Shown one piece after another: positions 36,185 through 45,670 of a stretch of 64,000 nt of DNA. The translations under genes were made by a program, and so were the position numbers. The first letter of the stretch is position 1, and every line of letters starts with the position of its first letter. The notes under the pieces are model-generated. The model ran no database searches. It saw nothing but the letters and a program-made list of their open reading frames with translations, and was not told the origin of the DNA. The stretch comes from Roseimaritima sediminicola. Lineage in GTDB: Bacteria > Planctomycetota > Planctomycetia > Pirellulales > Pirellulaceae. The stretch is from NCBI RefSeq assembly GCF_009618275.1, contig NZ_WIAD01000002.1, forward strand, positions 186,001 through 250,000. Reading direction: 5' to 3'.

Positions 36185-37330
36185 ATGAACCGCTTGAAAC
36201 GCTTGAACCGCTTTCGACGCACGGTTGTCGCCTGGGGATGCAGCGCCGCGCTGGCCACGTCGGTCCTGGCCGATCAGAATCGGCCCGTCGACCGCCCTGC
36301 CGCGACAACGAAAAAGATTCCCGAGGCCGAAGCCGACGCAGCCGCCGAGTCCGCCGCGGTCGCCCCCGAGGTCATCGTCGTCGTCGGCGCGGCGGGCGAA
36401 GCGACTTACGGAGAACAATTCGAGCGGTGGGCCGCGCACTGGAGAAGCGCGGCCGAAGAGGCTGGCGCGGTATATCACCGTATTGGCGGTGAAGCCACAA
36501 GCGGCGAGGCGATAGAAGACCCGGACGATGGCGGTCCGGACGATCGCATTCGCTTGCAACGTTTGCTCGCAAGAGCCTGCCAACCGGCGGAGGAAGCCGC
36601 GACGCCGCTGTGGCTGGTGTTGATCGGTCATGGGACGTTCGCCGCCAACGTCGCCAAGTTTAATTTGGCCGGTCCCGATGTCTCGGCCGGCGAACTCGCC
36701 CAGTGGCTGGAAGGCTGCCGCCGGCCTTTGGTCGTGGTCAACTGCGCCTCGGCCAGCGGTCCTTTTCTGCAAGCGCTCAAGGGACCGGACCGGGTGGTCG
36801 TCACGGCGACACAGAGTGGCGACGAACAGAATTTCGCCCGCTTTGGGCGCTTTCTGGCGGAAGCCATCGGTGACCCGGCAGCCGATCTGGACCACGACAA
36901 TGCCGTTTCCATTCTGGAAGCTTTCTTGGCCGCCGCTGCCGGCACCCGAGCGTTCTATCGGGCCGAAGGCCGGCTGGCGACCGAACACGCACTGCTGGAT
37001 GACAACGGCGACGGCGTGGGGACCCCGCCGGAGTTCTTTTCTGGGACTCGAGTTATCAAACGCCCGCAGAGCGATCAAGCGGTCGACGGGGGACGAGCCC
37101 GATACCGAGCGCTGGTGGCGCGCGACCAACCTCCGCTGAGCCGTCAAGCGAGGACGCGCCGCGACGCCCTGGAGGGCCAGCTGGAAACGCTGCGGATGCG
37201 AAAGACCGAGCTGTCCGAGGACGCGTATTACGAGGCCCTGGAAACGATCGCCATCGAGCTGGCCAAGTTGTACGAAGAGCCCGTTGGGTCCAAGCCGAAA
37301 GTCGAGCCGAACGCAGCGTCATCGCGGTGA
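36185..37330 (+). CDS. Secreted caspase-fold (C13/C14-like) protein
   Basis: A 381-residue protein with a signal peptide (RRTVVAWGCSAALATSVLA). The central domain has the caspase-fold layout: strand plus His in LWLVLIGHGT (His149), then strand plus Cys in RPLVVVNCASASG (Cys187), a plausible catalytic dyad. Next come acidic EF-hand-like stretches DLDHDNAVS and DDNGDGVGTP and a C-terminal helical tail. Start: ATG at 36185 with GAGG 5 nt upstream. It follows the VWA gene by 56 nt, so it is probably the last gene of the MoxR operon. It could process partners of that machine; protease activity is inferred from the dyad only. Confidence 0.75.
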   Translation: MNRLKRLNRFRRTVVAWGCSAALATSVLADQNRPVDRPAATTKKIPEAEADAAAESAAVAPEVIVVVGAAGEATYGEQFERWAAHWRSAAEEAGAVYHRIGGEATSGEAIEDPDDGGPDDRIRLQRLLARACQPAEEAATPLWLVLIGHGTFAANVAKFNLAGPDVSAGELAQWLEGCRRPLVVVNCASASGPFLQALKGPDRVVVTATQSGDEQNFARFGRFLAEAIGDPAADLDHDNAVSILEAFLAAAAGTRAFYRAEGRLATEHALLDDNGDGVGTPPEFFSGTRVIKRPQSDQAVDGGRARYRALVARDQPPLSRQARTRRDALEGQLETLRMRKTELSEDAYYEALETIAIELAKLYEEPVGSKPKVEPNAASSR

Positions 37331-37532
37331 GGCCCCGCTCCTGCGGACGGCTCAGCAGGACCGGCGACGCCGCTGTCCCTGATTCGCTTGCCCGCATGAT
37401 CGTTACGCTCGGCACAGCCCTAGACGGCGACCGAAAGACCTTTGGCTCTTAGACGGATTGCAACGATTCGGTGCGTCCGCGCTGTCGATACCGCTGCTAT
37501 GGCATCAAACGGACTTGAGCCGGAATCGGATA

Positions 37533-39080
37533 ATGGCGTTCACAAACTGTATCTTTCGGCGTTTGGTGCCGGCTGCCCGCGTGCTGATGGCGGTTACCGC
37601 AGTCGCACTCATCGCCCGCCCGGCGGATGCTCAATCCTCAGACGGCATCGTCGGGCAAGCAACTCCGCTCGCTCTCGAGGATTCCCCAGCGGACGGCGAT
37701 AACGAAGCCGGGACGGACGGTACCGGTGCGTCGACATCGCTGCTGCAGCTTCCCCGACCGGTTACCGATGTCGAGCTGTTTGACCGCGGCTCCTTGGGAA
37801 CTTCCGCGCGACCATCGACGCGGTCGCGATCCGAATCCTTGGCCGCCACCCGATCCAGGACTCGGCAGCGTTCGCGGTTCAGCAGCGTCGCCACCAGCGG
37901 TGCGGTCGCCAGCCTCGCGACGATCCCTTTTATGATCGGCGACACCGGGTCGGGCACCTGTTTCTCCCAGCGAGGCATTGTCAACGCGGATATCGGTCAT
38001 CCCACTTTGACCTGCAGCCGTTTGAATATTTCGGAAAACAACACCGCCCTGCCGGTCGACCGCATCTACTACAGTTATCGCCACTTCCGTAACAGTACCA
38101 ACCTGAAGGTTTATCAGTTTGAGGAGGTCTACGACCTGGATCGCCATATGCTGGGTTACGAACGCACCTTTTGCGATGGGATCGGCAGCGTCGAAGTGCG
38201 TCTGCCAACGGAGTATCGGCTGCGTTCGGATTTCATCAGCATCGTCGATGAGGTAACGGGGATCGCCGATTTGGTAGCGGGCGAAGAACGTGAGGTGGGT
38301 CTAGGCAATGTTGCGATCATCACCAAACTGTTACTCCACCATTCCGAGCAAGTGGTGTTCACCGGAGGCCTGGGCGTGACCCTGCCCACGGCCGAAGACG
38401 TGCGGTATCGATTGGGAGCACGGACGACCGTAGCGAGCGACCTGATACCGGGGCTGTTCGCCCGCACCACCTCGGTGTTCGACTACAGCTACTCCAACGA
38501 GACGGTGTATCTGTCACCGTTCGCGGCTTGGATCATGCGGCCGCAAGCGAGAGATTCGCGGTGGTACCACCAGGGATTCCTGCAGGTCGAAGTCGCCGCA
38601 AATCCCTCGACCCTGTCAGCGGTGGGTAGCGGAGCGACGGATTTCACTTTCAACGGGGTCGACGCGGGGTTCCTGGATTTCAACACTCCCAACAACCAGC
38701 CGGCCGAGGTCGATGTGTTTGCTCAAACCCTGCTGCGGGTGAATCTGGGCGTCGGGTATCGTCTGACGGACCGCGACACCAGTCGCCCGGTGTCCAATAT
38801 TCGCTCGTTGTTCGAGCTGCACTACACGACCACGTTGCAACGCGCCAACACGTCGTTCATTCCGCTCGAGCAGGTAGGCGCCGGGGCCGGGACGGTGTTT
38901 CCGCAGTTCAGCTCCGTGGGCAACGGTGATCCGCGAACCGATATTCTCAACGCGGCGGCCGGCTTTTCCGCGGATGTCGGTCGAGTGACCATCACCAACG
39001 GCGTTATCGCTCCCCTGCGCTCCGGACCCGATCGCGGATTCGATTTCGAATACAACGTCCAAGTGCAATGCCTGCTTTGA
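37533..39080 (+). CDS. Secreted outer-membrane-like protein, unknown function
   Basis: A 515-residue protein starting at an ATG (MAFTNCIFRRLVPAARVLMA) with a signal peptide ending ARPADAQ. After a Ser/Arg-rich linker (about 75-120), alternating beta-rich segments follow: IYYSYRHFRNSTNLKVYQFE, GSVEVRLPTEYRLRSDF, VVFTGGLGVTLPTAEDVRYR, LSPFAAWIMRP, RVNLGVGYRL and FELHYTTTLQR. This pattern fits a beta-barrel or outer-membrane-associated protein family seen in Pirellulaceae. No named domain recognised. It sits alone downstream of the MoxR operon with a 200-nt gap. Confidence 0.7.
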   Translation: MAFTNCIFRRLVPAARVLMAVTAVALIARPADAQSSDGIVGQATPLALEDSPADGDNEAGTDGTGASTSLLQLPRPVTDVELFDRGSLGTSARPSTRSRSESLAATRSRTRQRSRFSSVATSGAVASLATIPFMIGDTGSGTCFSQRGIVNADIGHPTLTCSRLNISENNTALPVDRIYYSYRHFRNSTNLKVYQFEEVYDLDRHMLGYERTFCDGIGSVEVRLPTEYRLRSDFISIVDEVTGIADLVAGEEREVGLGNVAIITKLLLHHSEQVVFTGGLGVTLPTAEDVRYRLGARTTVASDLIPGLFARTTSVFDYSYSNETVYLSPFAAWIMRPQARDSRWYHQGFLQVEVAANPSTLSAVGSGATDFTFNGVDAGFLDFNTPNNQPAEVDVFAQTLLRVNLGVGYRLTDRDTSRPVSNIRSLFELHYTTTLQRANTSFIPLEQVGAGAGTVFPQFSSVGNGDPRTDILNAAAGFSADVGRVTITNGVIAPLRSGPDRGFDFEYNVQVQCLL

Positions 39081-39247
39081 CCGCCGGAACCGGCGAGCTT
39101 CGAACCGAGGGGTCAGTCGAACAAAGGGGCAGGCCTCTTTGATGGTTATCAAGGTTTGGGGATAGAACGGCATCGTCTGCTTTTCGAGGGGCGATCTAAT
39201 GCCTAGACCACCACGCACCGACGGGGCGAGCAGCCGAATGTTGGTTG

Positions 39248-40048
39248 ATGGTAGCGACCACGGCGAACCGAGCTGGCCGCCCCCGGGAAGCGCAACAGGC
39301 GTGGGTGGCGTCCGTAGAGAATCAGTTGGCGAACCATCGTGCCACTCTGCGTCCGTTGAATGCCAACTATTGGCTGCGAGTCGATGAACAGCGTCCCGAG
39401 GCCACGGCTTGGCCCGCCCACACGGCCGCATCCCTGGCCGCGTTCTGCATGCCCGTGGGGTTTGAGAGATCCGAACAATTGTCTACCGAGCAAGTCCTGT
39501 ACAGCAGCATCGGCGCGACGCTGTACCACAATTCGCAGCCCGAGCTCGGCCTCGTAAACTTTAAAAAGGCGGAAGGTTTCGCCAGCGGCGACGACGTGAT
39601 GTGGCTGCGAATTGCACAGAGCGAATGCTTGGCCGCCTTGGGCCAGGACGAGGCGGCGGCGACACTGTTAGCCGGTCCGGCGTCCAGCAAAAATCCGTCG
39701 GTTGCTTCGGCAGCGGCGGCCTCGCTGGGAATCGCCAAGTTGAAGTCCGGAGCCTATGAACAGGGAGCGGCCATGCTGCACAAAGCTCTCCACCAGCCGG
39801 GCTCGGCCGATTGGCCGACGCGAGACGAAGCGGAAGCCGACCTCGCTCTGACCCAACTGATCATCGGTGATACCGACCTGCGGCTGAAGGCACTCCATGC
39901 GGCCCAGGAAAAGTTCCGCCTGCGCGGCGACAAGGCGTCTCTGCTGCAGTCGCTCGAAAACGAACTTCAGATCCTTCGCCATGAAGGCCGCACCGAAAAA
40001 GCCACGGGTATCGAACAGAGAATTCGCGAAATCGAACGCCTGCCTTAA
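39248..40048 (+). CDS. TPR-like helical repeat protein, start uncertain
   Basis: A 266-residue, mostly helical protein with TPR-like pairs: LYSSIGATLYHNSQPELGLV, LRIAQSECLAALGQDEAAAT, AAASLGIAKLKSGAYEQGAA and ALTQLIIGDTDLRLKALHAA. No signal peptide is visible from this start, and the first 15 residues (MVATTANRAGRPREAQQ) look arbitrary, so the gene may be 5'-truncated or start at a non-ATG codon nearby. No strong ribosome site. Function unknown; TPR proteins generally scaffold protein contacts. Confidence 0.6.
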   Translation: MVATTANRAGRPREAQQAWVASVENQLANHRATLRPLNANYWLRVDEQRPEATAWPAHTAASLAAFCMPVGFERSEQLSTEQVLYSSIGATLYHNSQPELGLVNFKKAEGFASGDDVMWLRIAQSECLAALGQDEAAATLLAGPASSKNPSVASAAAASLGIAKLKSGAYEQGAAMLHKALHQPGSADWPTRDEAEADLALTQLIIGDTDLRLKALHAAQEKFRLRGDKASLLQSLENELQILRHEGRTEKATGIEQRIREIERLP

Positions 40049-40068
40049 CGAGGTGAGGCTCCTGGCTG

Positions 40069-41910
40069 TCATACCCCACCACGACGCAAACGATTCTGGT
40101 AATTCAACCAGTTCACCACCAACAGCGGATCGGTGGGGGTGATCAGACGGTCGTCGTCCACATCGAGAAACCGCGACGGAGCTTCGCTGTCCGTCAAAGG
40201 TTGCACGACCGCGAAACTGCTCGTGCGAGCTCGATTCAACGCGTTGATCAGATACAACACGTCGATCGGTTCGACTCTTCCGTTGCCGTCCACGTCGACC
40301 GCACGGTAGGGGTTCGACCAGGCGTTATCCGTGGCCACGAACAACTCGACCGTTTGTCCCGCCACCTCGGTATGGCCCCGATGGTACAACCGGCCGCCCG
40401 TAAATCGTGGAACCGACGCCTGCCAGGGTTCGAACGTGTTCAGCTCGCCCGCCGCCCCACGGTTGACATACAAACGTCGCGTCAGCGGTTGTTCGGTTAG
40501 GATCGAGGCAGCCGATACATCCAGGGTCTGTCCGTCAGAGATGTCGACGTAGCTCTCGAGATCCGGGGCGATCGGTAGCAAGCGGACGGGATTGCGAGCG
40601 TAAGTGTAGCGGGTGCGGCCAGCGGCATCGGTCGTCTGGGCGGTAACATAGTACACGCCCGCGGCCACACTGGAGGTCGGCAGCAGGCTTTGATTCATTC
40701 GCAGGCGCACAGATGCCTCGACGACGTCTTCGGTCAACGCCACTGCGTTGTCATTCAAGGGATTTTGGTCAACATCCAGTGACAGCGTGATCGTCGCTCC
40801 ACTGTCGGCGTCGGCATGAAAGTAACGAACCGCCATTGCCTGACCGGCATCGAAGGTCGCTTCCCCGTCGACGTTGCTCAGGTGGTTGACGTTGCTCAGG
40901 TGGTTCTCGACGCTCAGCTCCATTACGTTCGGCCAGACAGCTTCGCTCCAATCCAGCCCAATCGTTTCGGCCCTGCCGCCCAGCTCCGGCAACAGGCCTG
41001 CCGGCGGCAGCTCGCCGGTCGCTTTCAGCCGGTAAGCGTATCCGGCCTCATCACGCCGTGGATGCGGGCCACCGTACCAGCTGCTGGGCACGGCCTCGAA
41101 ACCATCGTCGGCCGCCGGGTCGAGCGACTGGTCGATCGTGCCGTGGTACCAGAGGTGAACGTCGGAGTGTTCGTTGTTGTAGCCGCCGGCGGACAGTACG
41201 GATTCGGCGAGCTGTAGATCAGCCGCACCGACGACCGGTTCGCCGGTGAAATCCAACGAGCTCTCGCCTTGGGTGCGCCAGTAGTTGTCCCAGAAGGCGA
41301 CGTTCTCATAGCGCCGCATCGGTGCATCGCCGTAGTCCCGGTCGAACAGTGCCGGTTCGCGGATGCCGTCGACCGGATGCGGGTCCCAGCTGGTCACCTG
41401 ATCGACCCAGATACCGCGCTGGCCCAGCTGGTGTGCGAGCTGGCCGACCAACGACGCCCCGCGGCTGTGTCCCAGCAGGTGCATCGGCAATTCGACCAGC
41501 GGCGCCGACAGGTCGGCCAGGAAGCCAGGCGTGACCAATTGCTCGGCGACCGCGGACGCCACGTCGTCGGTGCTGCGTGCCGATCCAAACAACGACCCGG
41601 CCACATCGGACCAATCCAACAGCAGCGTGATCTCCGGGTTTGGCGTCGTCGCGGCAGTGGGATCCGGTCCGCTGTGCTTTGTACTGACGACGTCCAGCGG
41701 TCCGCCCTCGCCGCCCGGATCGGTAACCACCACCCGGTAGGTCGCCTGGTCGATATCCAGGTCCTGTCGCTGGCCGATCGCCTTCGCCATGGCCGCCACC
41801 CAGCCGTCGGCATCGCTTTTAAAGCCGTGCGTGATCAACGTCACGCCAGCAAGCAAACGTCGCGACTCCAGCGTTTCGACCGCCAACGGACGATGAGAGT
41901 TGATGTGCAT
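40069..41910 (-). CDS. Secreted alpha/beta hydrolase with C-terminal dockerin
   Basis: A 613-residue protein. The N-terminus carries the planctomycete motif ETLESRRLLAG (residues 13-22) found at the start of many large exported proteins. A lipase-like alpha/beta hydrolase follows: LITHGFKSDADGW (oxyanion strand), nucleophile elbow GHSRG with Ser149, then DQVTSWDPHPVDG. A beta-rich middle (CARDB-like, FHADADSGATITLSLDVDQN) precedes a dockerin-like pair of Ca-binding loops: DVDGNGRVEPIDVLYLINAL and DVDDDRLITPTDPLLVVNWL. Dockerins anchor or localise extracellular proteins in this phylum. Substrate unknown. Confidence 0.85.
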   Translation of the reverse strand: MHINSHRPLAVETLESRRLLAGVTLITHGFKSDADGWVAAMAKAIGQRQDLDIDQATYRVVVTDPGGEGGPLDVVSTKHSGPDPTAATTPNPEITLLLDWSDVAGSLFGSARSTDDVASAVAEQLVTPGFLADLSAPLVELPMHLLGHSRGASLVGQLAHQLGQRGIWVDQVTSWDPHPVDGIREPALFDRDYGDAPMRRYENVAFWDNYWRTQGESSLDFTGEPVVGAADLQLAESVLSAGGYNNEHSDVHLWYHGTIDQSLDPAADDGFEAVPSSWYGGPHPRRDEAGYAYRLKATGELPPAGLLPELGGRAETIGLDWSEAVWPNVMELSVENHLSNVNHLSNVDGEATFDAGQAMAVRYFHADADSGATITLSLDVDQNPLNDNAVALTEDVVEASVRLRMNQSLLPTSSVAAGVYYVTAQTTDAAGRTRYTYARNPVRLLPIAPDLESYVDISDGQTLDVSAASILTEQPLTRRLYVNRGAAGELNTFEPWQASVPRFTGGRLYHRGHTEVAGQTVELFVATDNAWSNPYRAVDVDGNGRVEPIDVLYLINALNRARTSSFAVVQPLTDSEAPSRFLDVDDDRLITPTDPLLVVNWLNYQNRLRRGGV

Positions 41911-42184
41911 TGCCCCCCTCGATACGCGTCAGGGGCTCTTCCGGCCAGTGCACCCAGTAGGCACCCCATGGATTGACTCGAACCAGCAAGCCTACACTGC
42001 CAATTATCACCTTAACCGAGTCAATCCATCAGATCCAAGGAATGCGGCAAGCCAACGGTCCGAAACCGAACGCGCGAGCGGGATCGTCGATGGAGCCGAC
42101 AGCGTCGACGCAGCGGTGAGCGGCAAAGCATTCGCCGCCGGTTCGTGGGGCTCGCAGGTGAGGCTGGCGTCTAGCGACCCAGTT

Positions 42185-42278
42185 CACAGGCTGGAAGCCC
42201 ATGCCACTAGTTGAGACGGCAAGAGGCTCGAGCCTGGCACCTTGCGGTTCAGCTAAGAGGCTGGAAGCCTATGCCACT
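42185..42278. repeat. AGGCTGGAAGCC-type repeats, two copies plus a degenerate one
   Basis: Copies at 42185-42208 and 42256-42278 with a diverged unit between them (AGGCTCGAGCCT at about 42221). Same family as 25450-25613. The remaining part of the 383-nt gap 41911-42293 shows no gene. Confidence 0.8.
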
Positions 42279-42290
42279 ACCAGAAAAGAG

Positions 42291-42366
<76 letters not shown>

Positions 42367-42442
42367 TTGGGTGAGGACCTTGAGTTGCCGGACAGCCTTG
42401 GACCGCCACGGGCAACTCAGCGGGTTTTCTCGATGACACTCT

Positions 42443-42467
42443 GGGGAACCCTTGGGTTCGGTTCCCC
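42443..42467. terminator. Hairpin downstream of rpsU
   Basis: GGGGAACC (42443-42450) pairs with GGTTCCCC (42460-42467), 9-nt loop, about 90 nt past the bS21 stop on the minus strand. It lacks a clear T-run on either side, so termination is only a possibility. Confidence 0.35.
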
Positions 42468-42555
42468 GGATCGTTGCTTTCGGTCATGCTGGCCCTGCGA
42501 CTTGAACATTCAAGCGACTTGAACGTTCCAGGCGGGCTCGGCGGTTAAGACCGGC

Positions 42556-42753
42556 TTAACCACCAGCTAGCATACGTGTCCGACGACCGCGGCGCTCGGC
42601 TCGCAAGCGTGCTCGACGCTTGGTTTCGCTGGGCTTTTCATAATACTCGCGGCGACGCATTTCTTTTTTGATTCCGCTACGCTCGACCAGTTTGCGGAAA
42701 CGGCGGACGGCCTCCTGAATGCTTTCACGGTCACGGACGACTAACTTAACCAT
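42556..42753 (-). CDS. rpsU: Small ribosomal subunit protein bS21
   Basis: A 65-residue, very basic protein. [20 protein letters not shown], then [20 protein letters not shown], is the conserved bS21 sequence, followed by the Arg-rich tail ([14 protein letters not shown]). bS21 binds the 30S platform near the anti-Shine-Dalgarno end of 16S rRNA and helps initiation. CTGGAG lies 6 nt before the ATG. It is divergent from yidC and upstream of the tRNA-Val on the same strand. Confidence 0.95.
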   Translation of the reverse strand: MVKLVVRDRESIQEAVRRFRKLVERSGIKKEMRRREYYEKPSETKRRARLRAERRGRRTRMLAGG

Positions 42754-43122
42754 CGATTCTCCAGTGCATAGGTCAGACGATACTCCTCAAAATTTCTAAC
42801 AAAACAACCGCAAAGCCTGTGCCTGAAACCATCGCTGTGGTCCCTGCGCACCGCTCGCCGTGTAAGGCTGGTAATCTTAGCGGCCCGTAGCCCCCGCCTG
42901 CAATGGGAGCCGCTGGCTGGTTCGCGAAAATCCCCAGAAAACAGGGTTTTTCGGCTGTGTCCGGTTTTACCGCTCGCTTTTGGGGCCTTTCCGCACCTTC
43001 CTCGGGCGCGACAATCGTTTTCGGGTTCCCAATATCCCTTCGGACCGGCAGAATACCTTGCCAACCACTCATTGTCGAATTGCTTGCGAAAGCTCCCTCT
43101 CCCCACTCGGATCGCTCAGCCC
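42754..43122. other. Intergenic region between rpsU and yidC
   Basis: 369 nt separating two divergent housekeeping genes. It must hold both promoters. I see no repeat family member, RNA gene or convincing -35/-10 pair, only an AT-richer stretch close to rpsU (about 42780-42815). Confidence 0.4.
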
Positions 43123-45552
43123 GTGGAACGCCGTCTCCTGTCTTGGGTCATCGCCTCGACCGCCTTTCTATTCATCTATATCGCCCTCAACGGCATGTTT
43201 GGCCCGCCGCGGAACCAGAACCTGCCCGGCAACGGGGATGCGGATGTGGTCGCCGATGCGGACGCCGACGCCCTGCCCGACGCCGACTTGGCGGTCCCCG
43301 ATGCGGATCCGGATGCCGAAGATGCGATCGAAGAACCGCCGCGTCCCGAGAAGGCCAGCTACCAGACACTGGGTTCGTTCGACCCCAACAGCGGATTCTT
43401 GATGCTGGTGTATCTGAACAGCCGCGGGGCGGGCATCGAACGGGTGGAGCTGACCGAGCGGAAAGAGAACGGTCGGCTGAAATACCGCCGCGTCGACGTG
43501 TTGGGTGGCTACGCCGGTTACATGGGCCTGACGAATCTGGACGACCGCGACGGCGCTCGGGTCAACGTGATCGGCCCGGGTACGCCAGTCGCCCTGGCTC
43601 GTTCGCTGCAGGACGGCATCGCCGATGGCCTGCAGGCCGGCGATATCATCACCGCCGTCAACGAGGTCTCGGTCGCCGATCGGCTGGCCTACGAAGCGGT
43701 CCTGACGGAGATCGAACCCGGCAAACCGGCCACGCTGACGGTCCTGCGGGACGAGCAACCGTTGAAGTATGAAGTTACGCTGACCGAACACCCACTGGAC
43801 CTGATCCGCATGTCCAGCCGCGGCGGTGCCGACGAGATCGAAGGCAACCTCGATCGCTTGTCCTGCCTGATGACCCTGGCCGGGGTGGGCAACCGCGAGC
43901 TGAAAGAGAGCGATCGCGAGATGCCATCGCTGCCCACGCAGCACCGCGAAATCTGGGACGTGGTCGAACAGCCCAGCGCCGATATTGGGCCGCAGACCGC
44001 CGCCTACCGCTTGCCGGTCTCGCGCCGAGCCCTGGATCGCATGGAAGCCGCTCCGGTGGATCTGCTGCACAGCTACACGCTCCAGCCGGGCAGCTACATC
44101 ATCGACATGGAAGTCGGCGTGGAGAACCAGGGTGAAGAGGCTCAGGAGCTGGCCTATCGACTGGAAGGCCCCAACGGAATCACGCTCGAGGGCTGGTGGT
44201 ATTCCAATAAGATCAGCCCCAACTTTGGCGGTGCCGGCGCTCGCGACGTGATCTACCGCACGGCCGCCGACGGTCACGTGCTGTGGGGCACATACCCGTT
44301 GATCAAGGAAGCCCGCGACAAGACGAGCGGGCCCGCCAAGGTGCTATTCGCCCCGCAAGACTCCGAAGCTTCACGAAGCCTGAACTATATCGGCGTCGAC
44401 GCACAGTACTTTACGGTGGCCTACCTGCCCGAAGGCGAAGCGTCGTTTGATCAATACAAGCGAGCTGGCGCGACGCTGGTGGCCGACGTATCGGACTTGC
44501 CCAAACACAAGGAACGAGCCGCCAACACGTCGTTTTTCCTGGACAGCCAAAGCGTCTCGGTCGCTCCGGGAGAGTCGCTGAAACACCGCGTGCGTATGTT
44601 CGCCGGCCCCAAACAAGAAGAGCTGCTGGCCACGTACGGGTTGTCCGACGCCATCTACTACGGATGGTTCTCGATGATCGCCCGGCCGCTGCAGCAGTTG
44701 CTGCACCTGTTGAAAATGATCGTGCAAAACTACGCCGTGGCGATCGTGCTGCTGACCCTGATGGTGCGTCTGCTGATGTTTCCGCTGGGCCGCCGAGCGG
44801 CGGTGCACGCCCAGAAGATGCAGGAGTTGGCGCCGGAGCTGAAGAAGATCGGCGAGAAGTACAAAGACGATATCGAAGCCCGCCTGAAAGCTCAGCGCGA
44901 GCTTCAGCAGCGAGCCGGCTTCAATCCGTTGTCCGGTTGCTTGCCGATGTTCATCCAGTTGCCGATCTTCATCGGCTTGTATCGCTGCCTGTCGGTCGAC
45001 ATCGAACTGCGGCAAGCCGCCCTCAGCCCGGCCCTGCAGTGGTGCAGCAACCTGGCCGCCCCGGACATGCTGGCTTACTGGGGCGACTGGATGTGGGAAT
45101 ACTTTGCCGGACGCGGCACCGGATGGCTGGGACCGTACTTCAACATTCTGCCGATGATCGTGATGGTCCTGTTCCTGTTGCAGCAGAAAATGTTCATGCC
45201 GCCGGCCACCGACGAACAAACGGCGATGACCCAGAAGGTGATGACCTTCATGACGTTGTTCATGGGCTTTCTGTTCTTCCGCGTGCCCAGCGGCCTGTGT
45301 ATCTACTTCATCACCAGCAGCCTGTGGGGCATCGCCGAACGGAAGCTGGTCAAGAAGTCGTTGCCGCCCAAGGGAGAAGGGTCTCTGGCATTGGCCGGAG
45401 CGGGCGATTCGGTCGCCGCGGGGCCGCAAGGCGCGGGCGGCAGTGGATCCAAAAGCTTTGCCGATCGAGTGCGTGAGCGGATCGCCAACGAACCGCCACC
45501 GGCGCCGCGTCCGGCCCAGCGCAAACGTCCGAACCTGAAGAAGAAGCGATAG
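43123..45552 (+). CDS. yidC: YidC/Oxa1 membrane protein insertase with PDZ domain
   Basis: An 809-residue insertase for inner-membrane proteins, acting alone or with SecYEG. N-terminal anchor LLSWVIASTAFLFIYIALNG, an acidic Asp/Ala-rich linker, then a PDZ-like domain at about 134-225 (DGIADGLQAGDIITAVNEVS), the periplasmic beta domain, and the 60KD_IMP core (GWFSMIARPLQQLLHLLKMI, GFNPLSGCLPMFIQLPIFIG, MTLFMGFLFFRVPSGLCIYF). The tail is basic (KRPNLKKKR), as expected for ribosome contact. Start: GTG giving MERRLLSWV; an upstream in-frame start adds 17 unlikely residues. The PDZ insertion is absent from E. coli YidC. Confidence 0.93.
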   Translation: MERRLLSWVIASTAFLFIYIALNGMFGPPRNQNLPGNGDADVVADADADALPDADLAVPDADPDAEDAIEEPPRPEKASYQTLGSFDPNSGFLMLVYLNSRGAGIERVELTERKENGRLKYRRVDVLGGYAGYMGLTNLDDRDGARVNVIGPGTPVALARSLQDGIADGLQAGDIITAVNEVSVADRLAYEAVLTEIEPGKPATLTVLRDEQPLKYEVTLTEHPLDLIRMSSRGGADEIEGNLDRLSCLMTLAGVGNRELKESDREMPSLPTQHREIWDVVEQPSADIGPQTAAYRLPVSRRALDRMEAAPVDLLHSYTLQPGSYIIDMEVGVENQGEEAQELAYRLEGPNGITLEGWWYSNKISPNFGGAGARDVIYRTAADGHVLWGTYPLIKEARDKTSGPAKVLFAPQDSEASRSLNYIGVDAQYFTVAYLPEGEASFDQYKRAGATLVADVSDLPKHKERAANTSFFLDSQSVSVAPGESLKHRVRMFAGPKQEELLATYGLSDAIYYGWFSMIARPLQQLLHLLKMIVQNYAVAIVLLTLMVRLLMFPLGRRAAVHAQKMQELAPELKKIGEKYKDDIEARLKAQRELQQRAGFNPLSGCLPMFIQLPIFIGLYRCLSVDIELRQAALSPALQWCSNLAAPDMLAYWGDWMWEYFAGRGTGWLGPYFNILPMIVMVLFLLQQKMFMPPATDEQTAMTQKVMTFMTLFMGFLFFRVPSGLCIYFITSSLWGIAERKLVKKSLPPKGEGSLALAGAGDSVAAGPQGAGGSGSKSFADRVRERIANEPPPAPRPAQRKRPNLKKKR

Positions 45553-45556
45553 ATAA

Positions 45557-45608
45557 CGTGGCCTCCCTCGGCCACGAACGGTGCTTTGACTCGGCCGCGG
45601 TGGCCGAG
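45557..45608. repeat. Two successive perfect hairpins after yidC
   Basis: CGTGGCC/GGCCACG (45557-45563 with 45570-45576) and CTCGGCC/GGCCGAG (45590-45596 with 45602-45608). No T-run follows, so they look more like REP-type elements than a terminator. Confidence 0.6.
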
Positions 45609-45670
45609 CGTGTGAGAATCGCCTTTCGCTCCGCAGCAAGCTGTGGAGCGACTGTCCTGGAGTCGGTTGA

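Noticed and set aside
42741-43106. Open frame of 121 codons upstream of rpsU
   Set aside because: It overlaps the rpsU start, has atypical composition and no ribosome site; the region is better read as a promoter gap.
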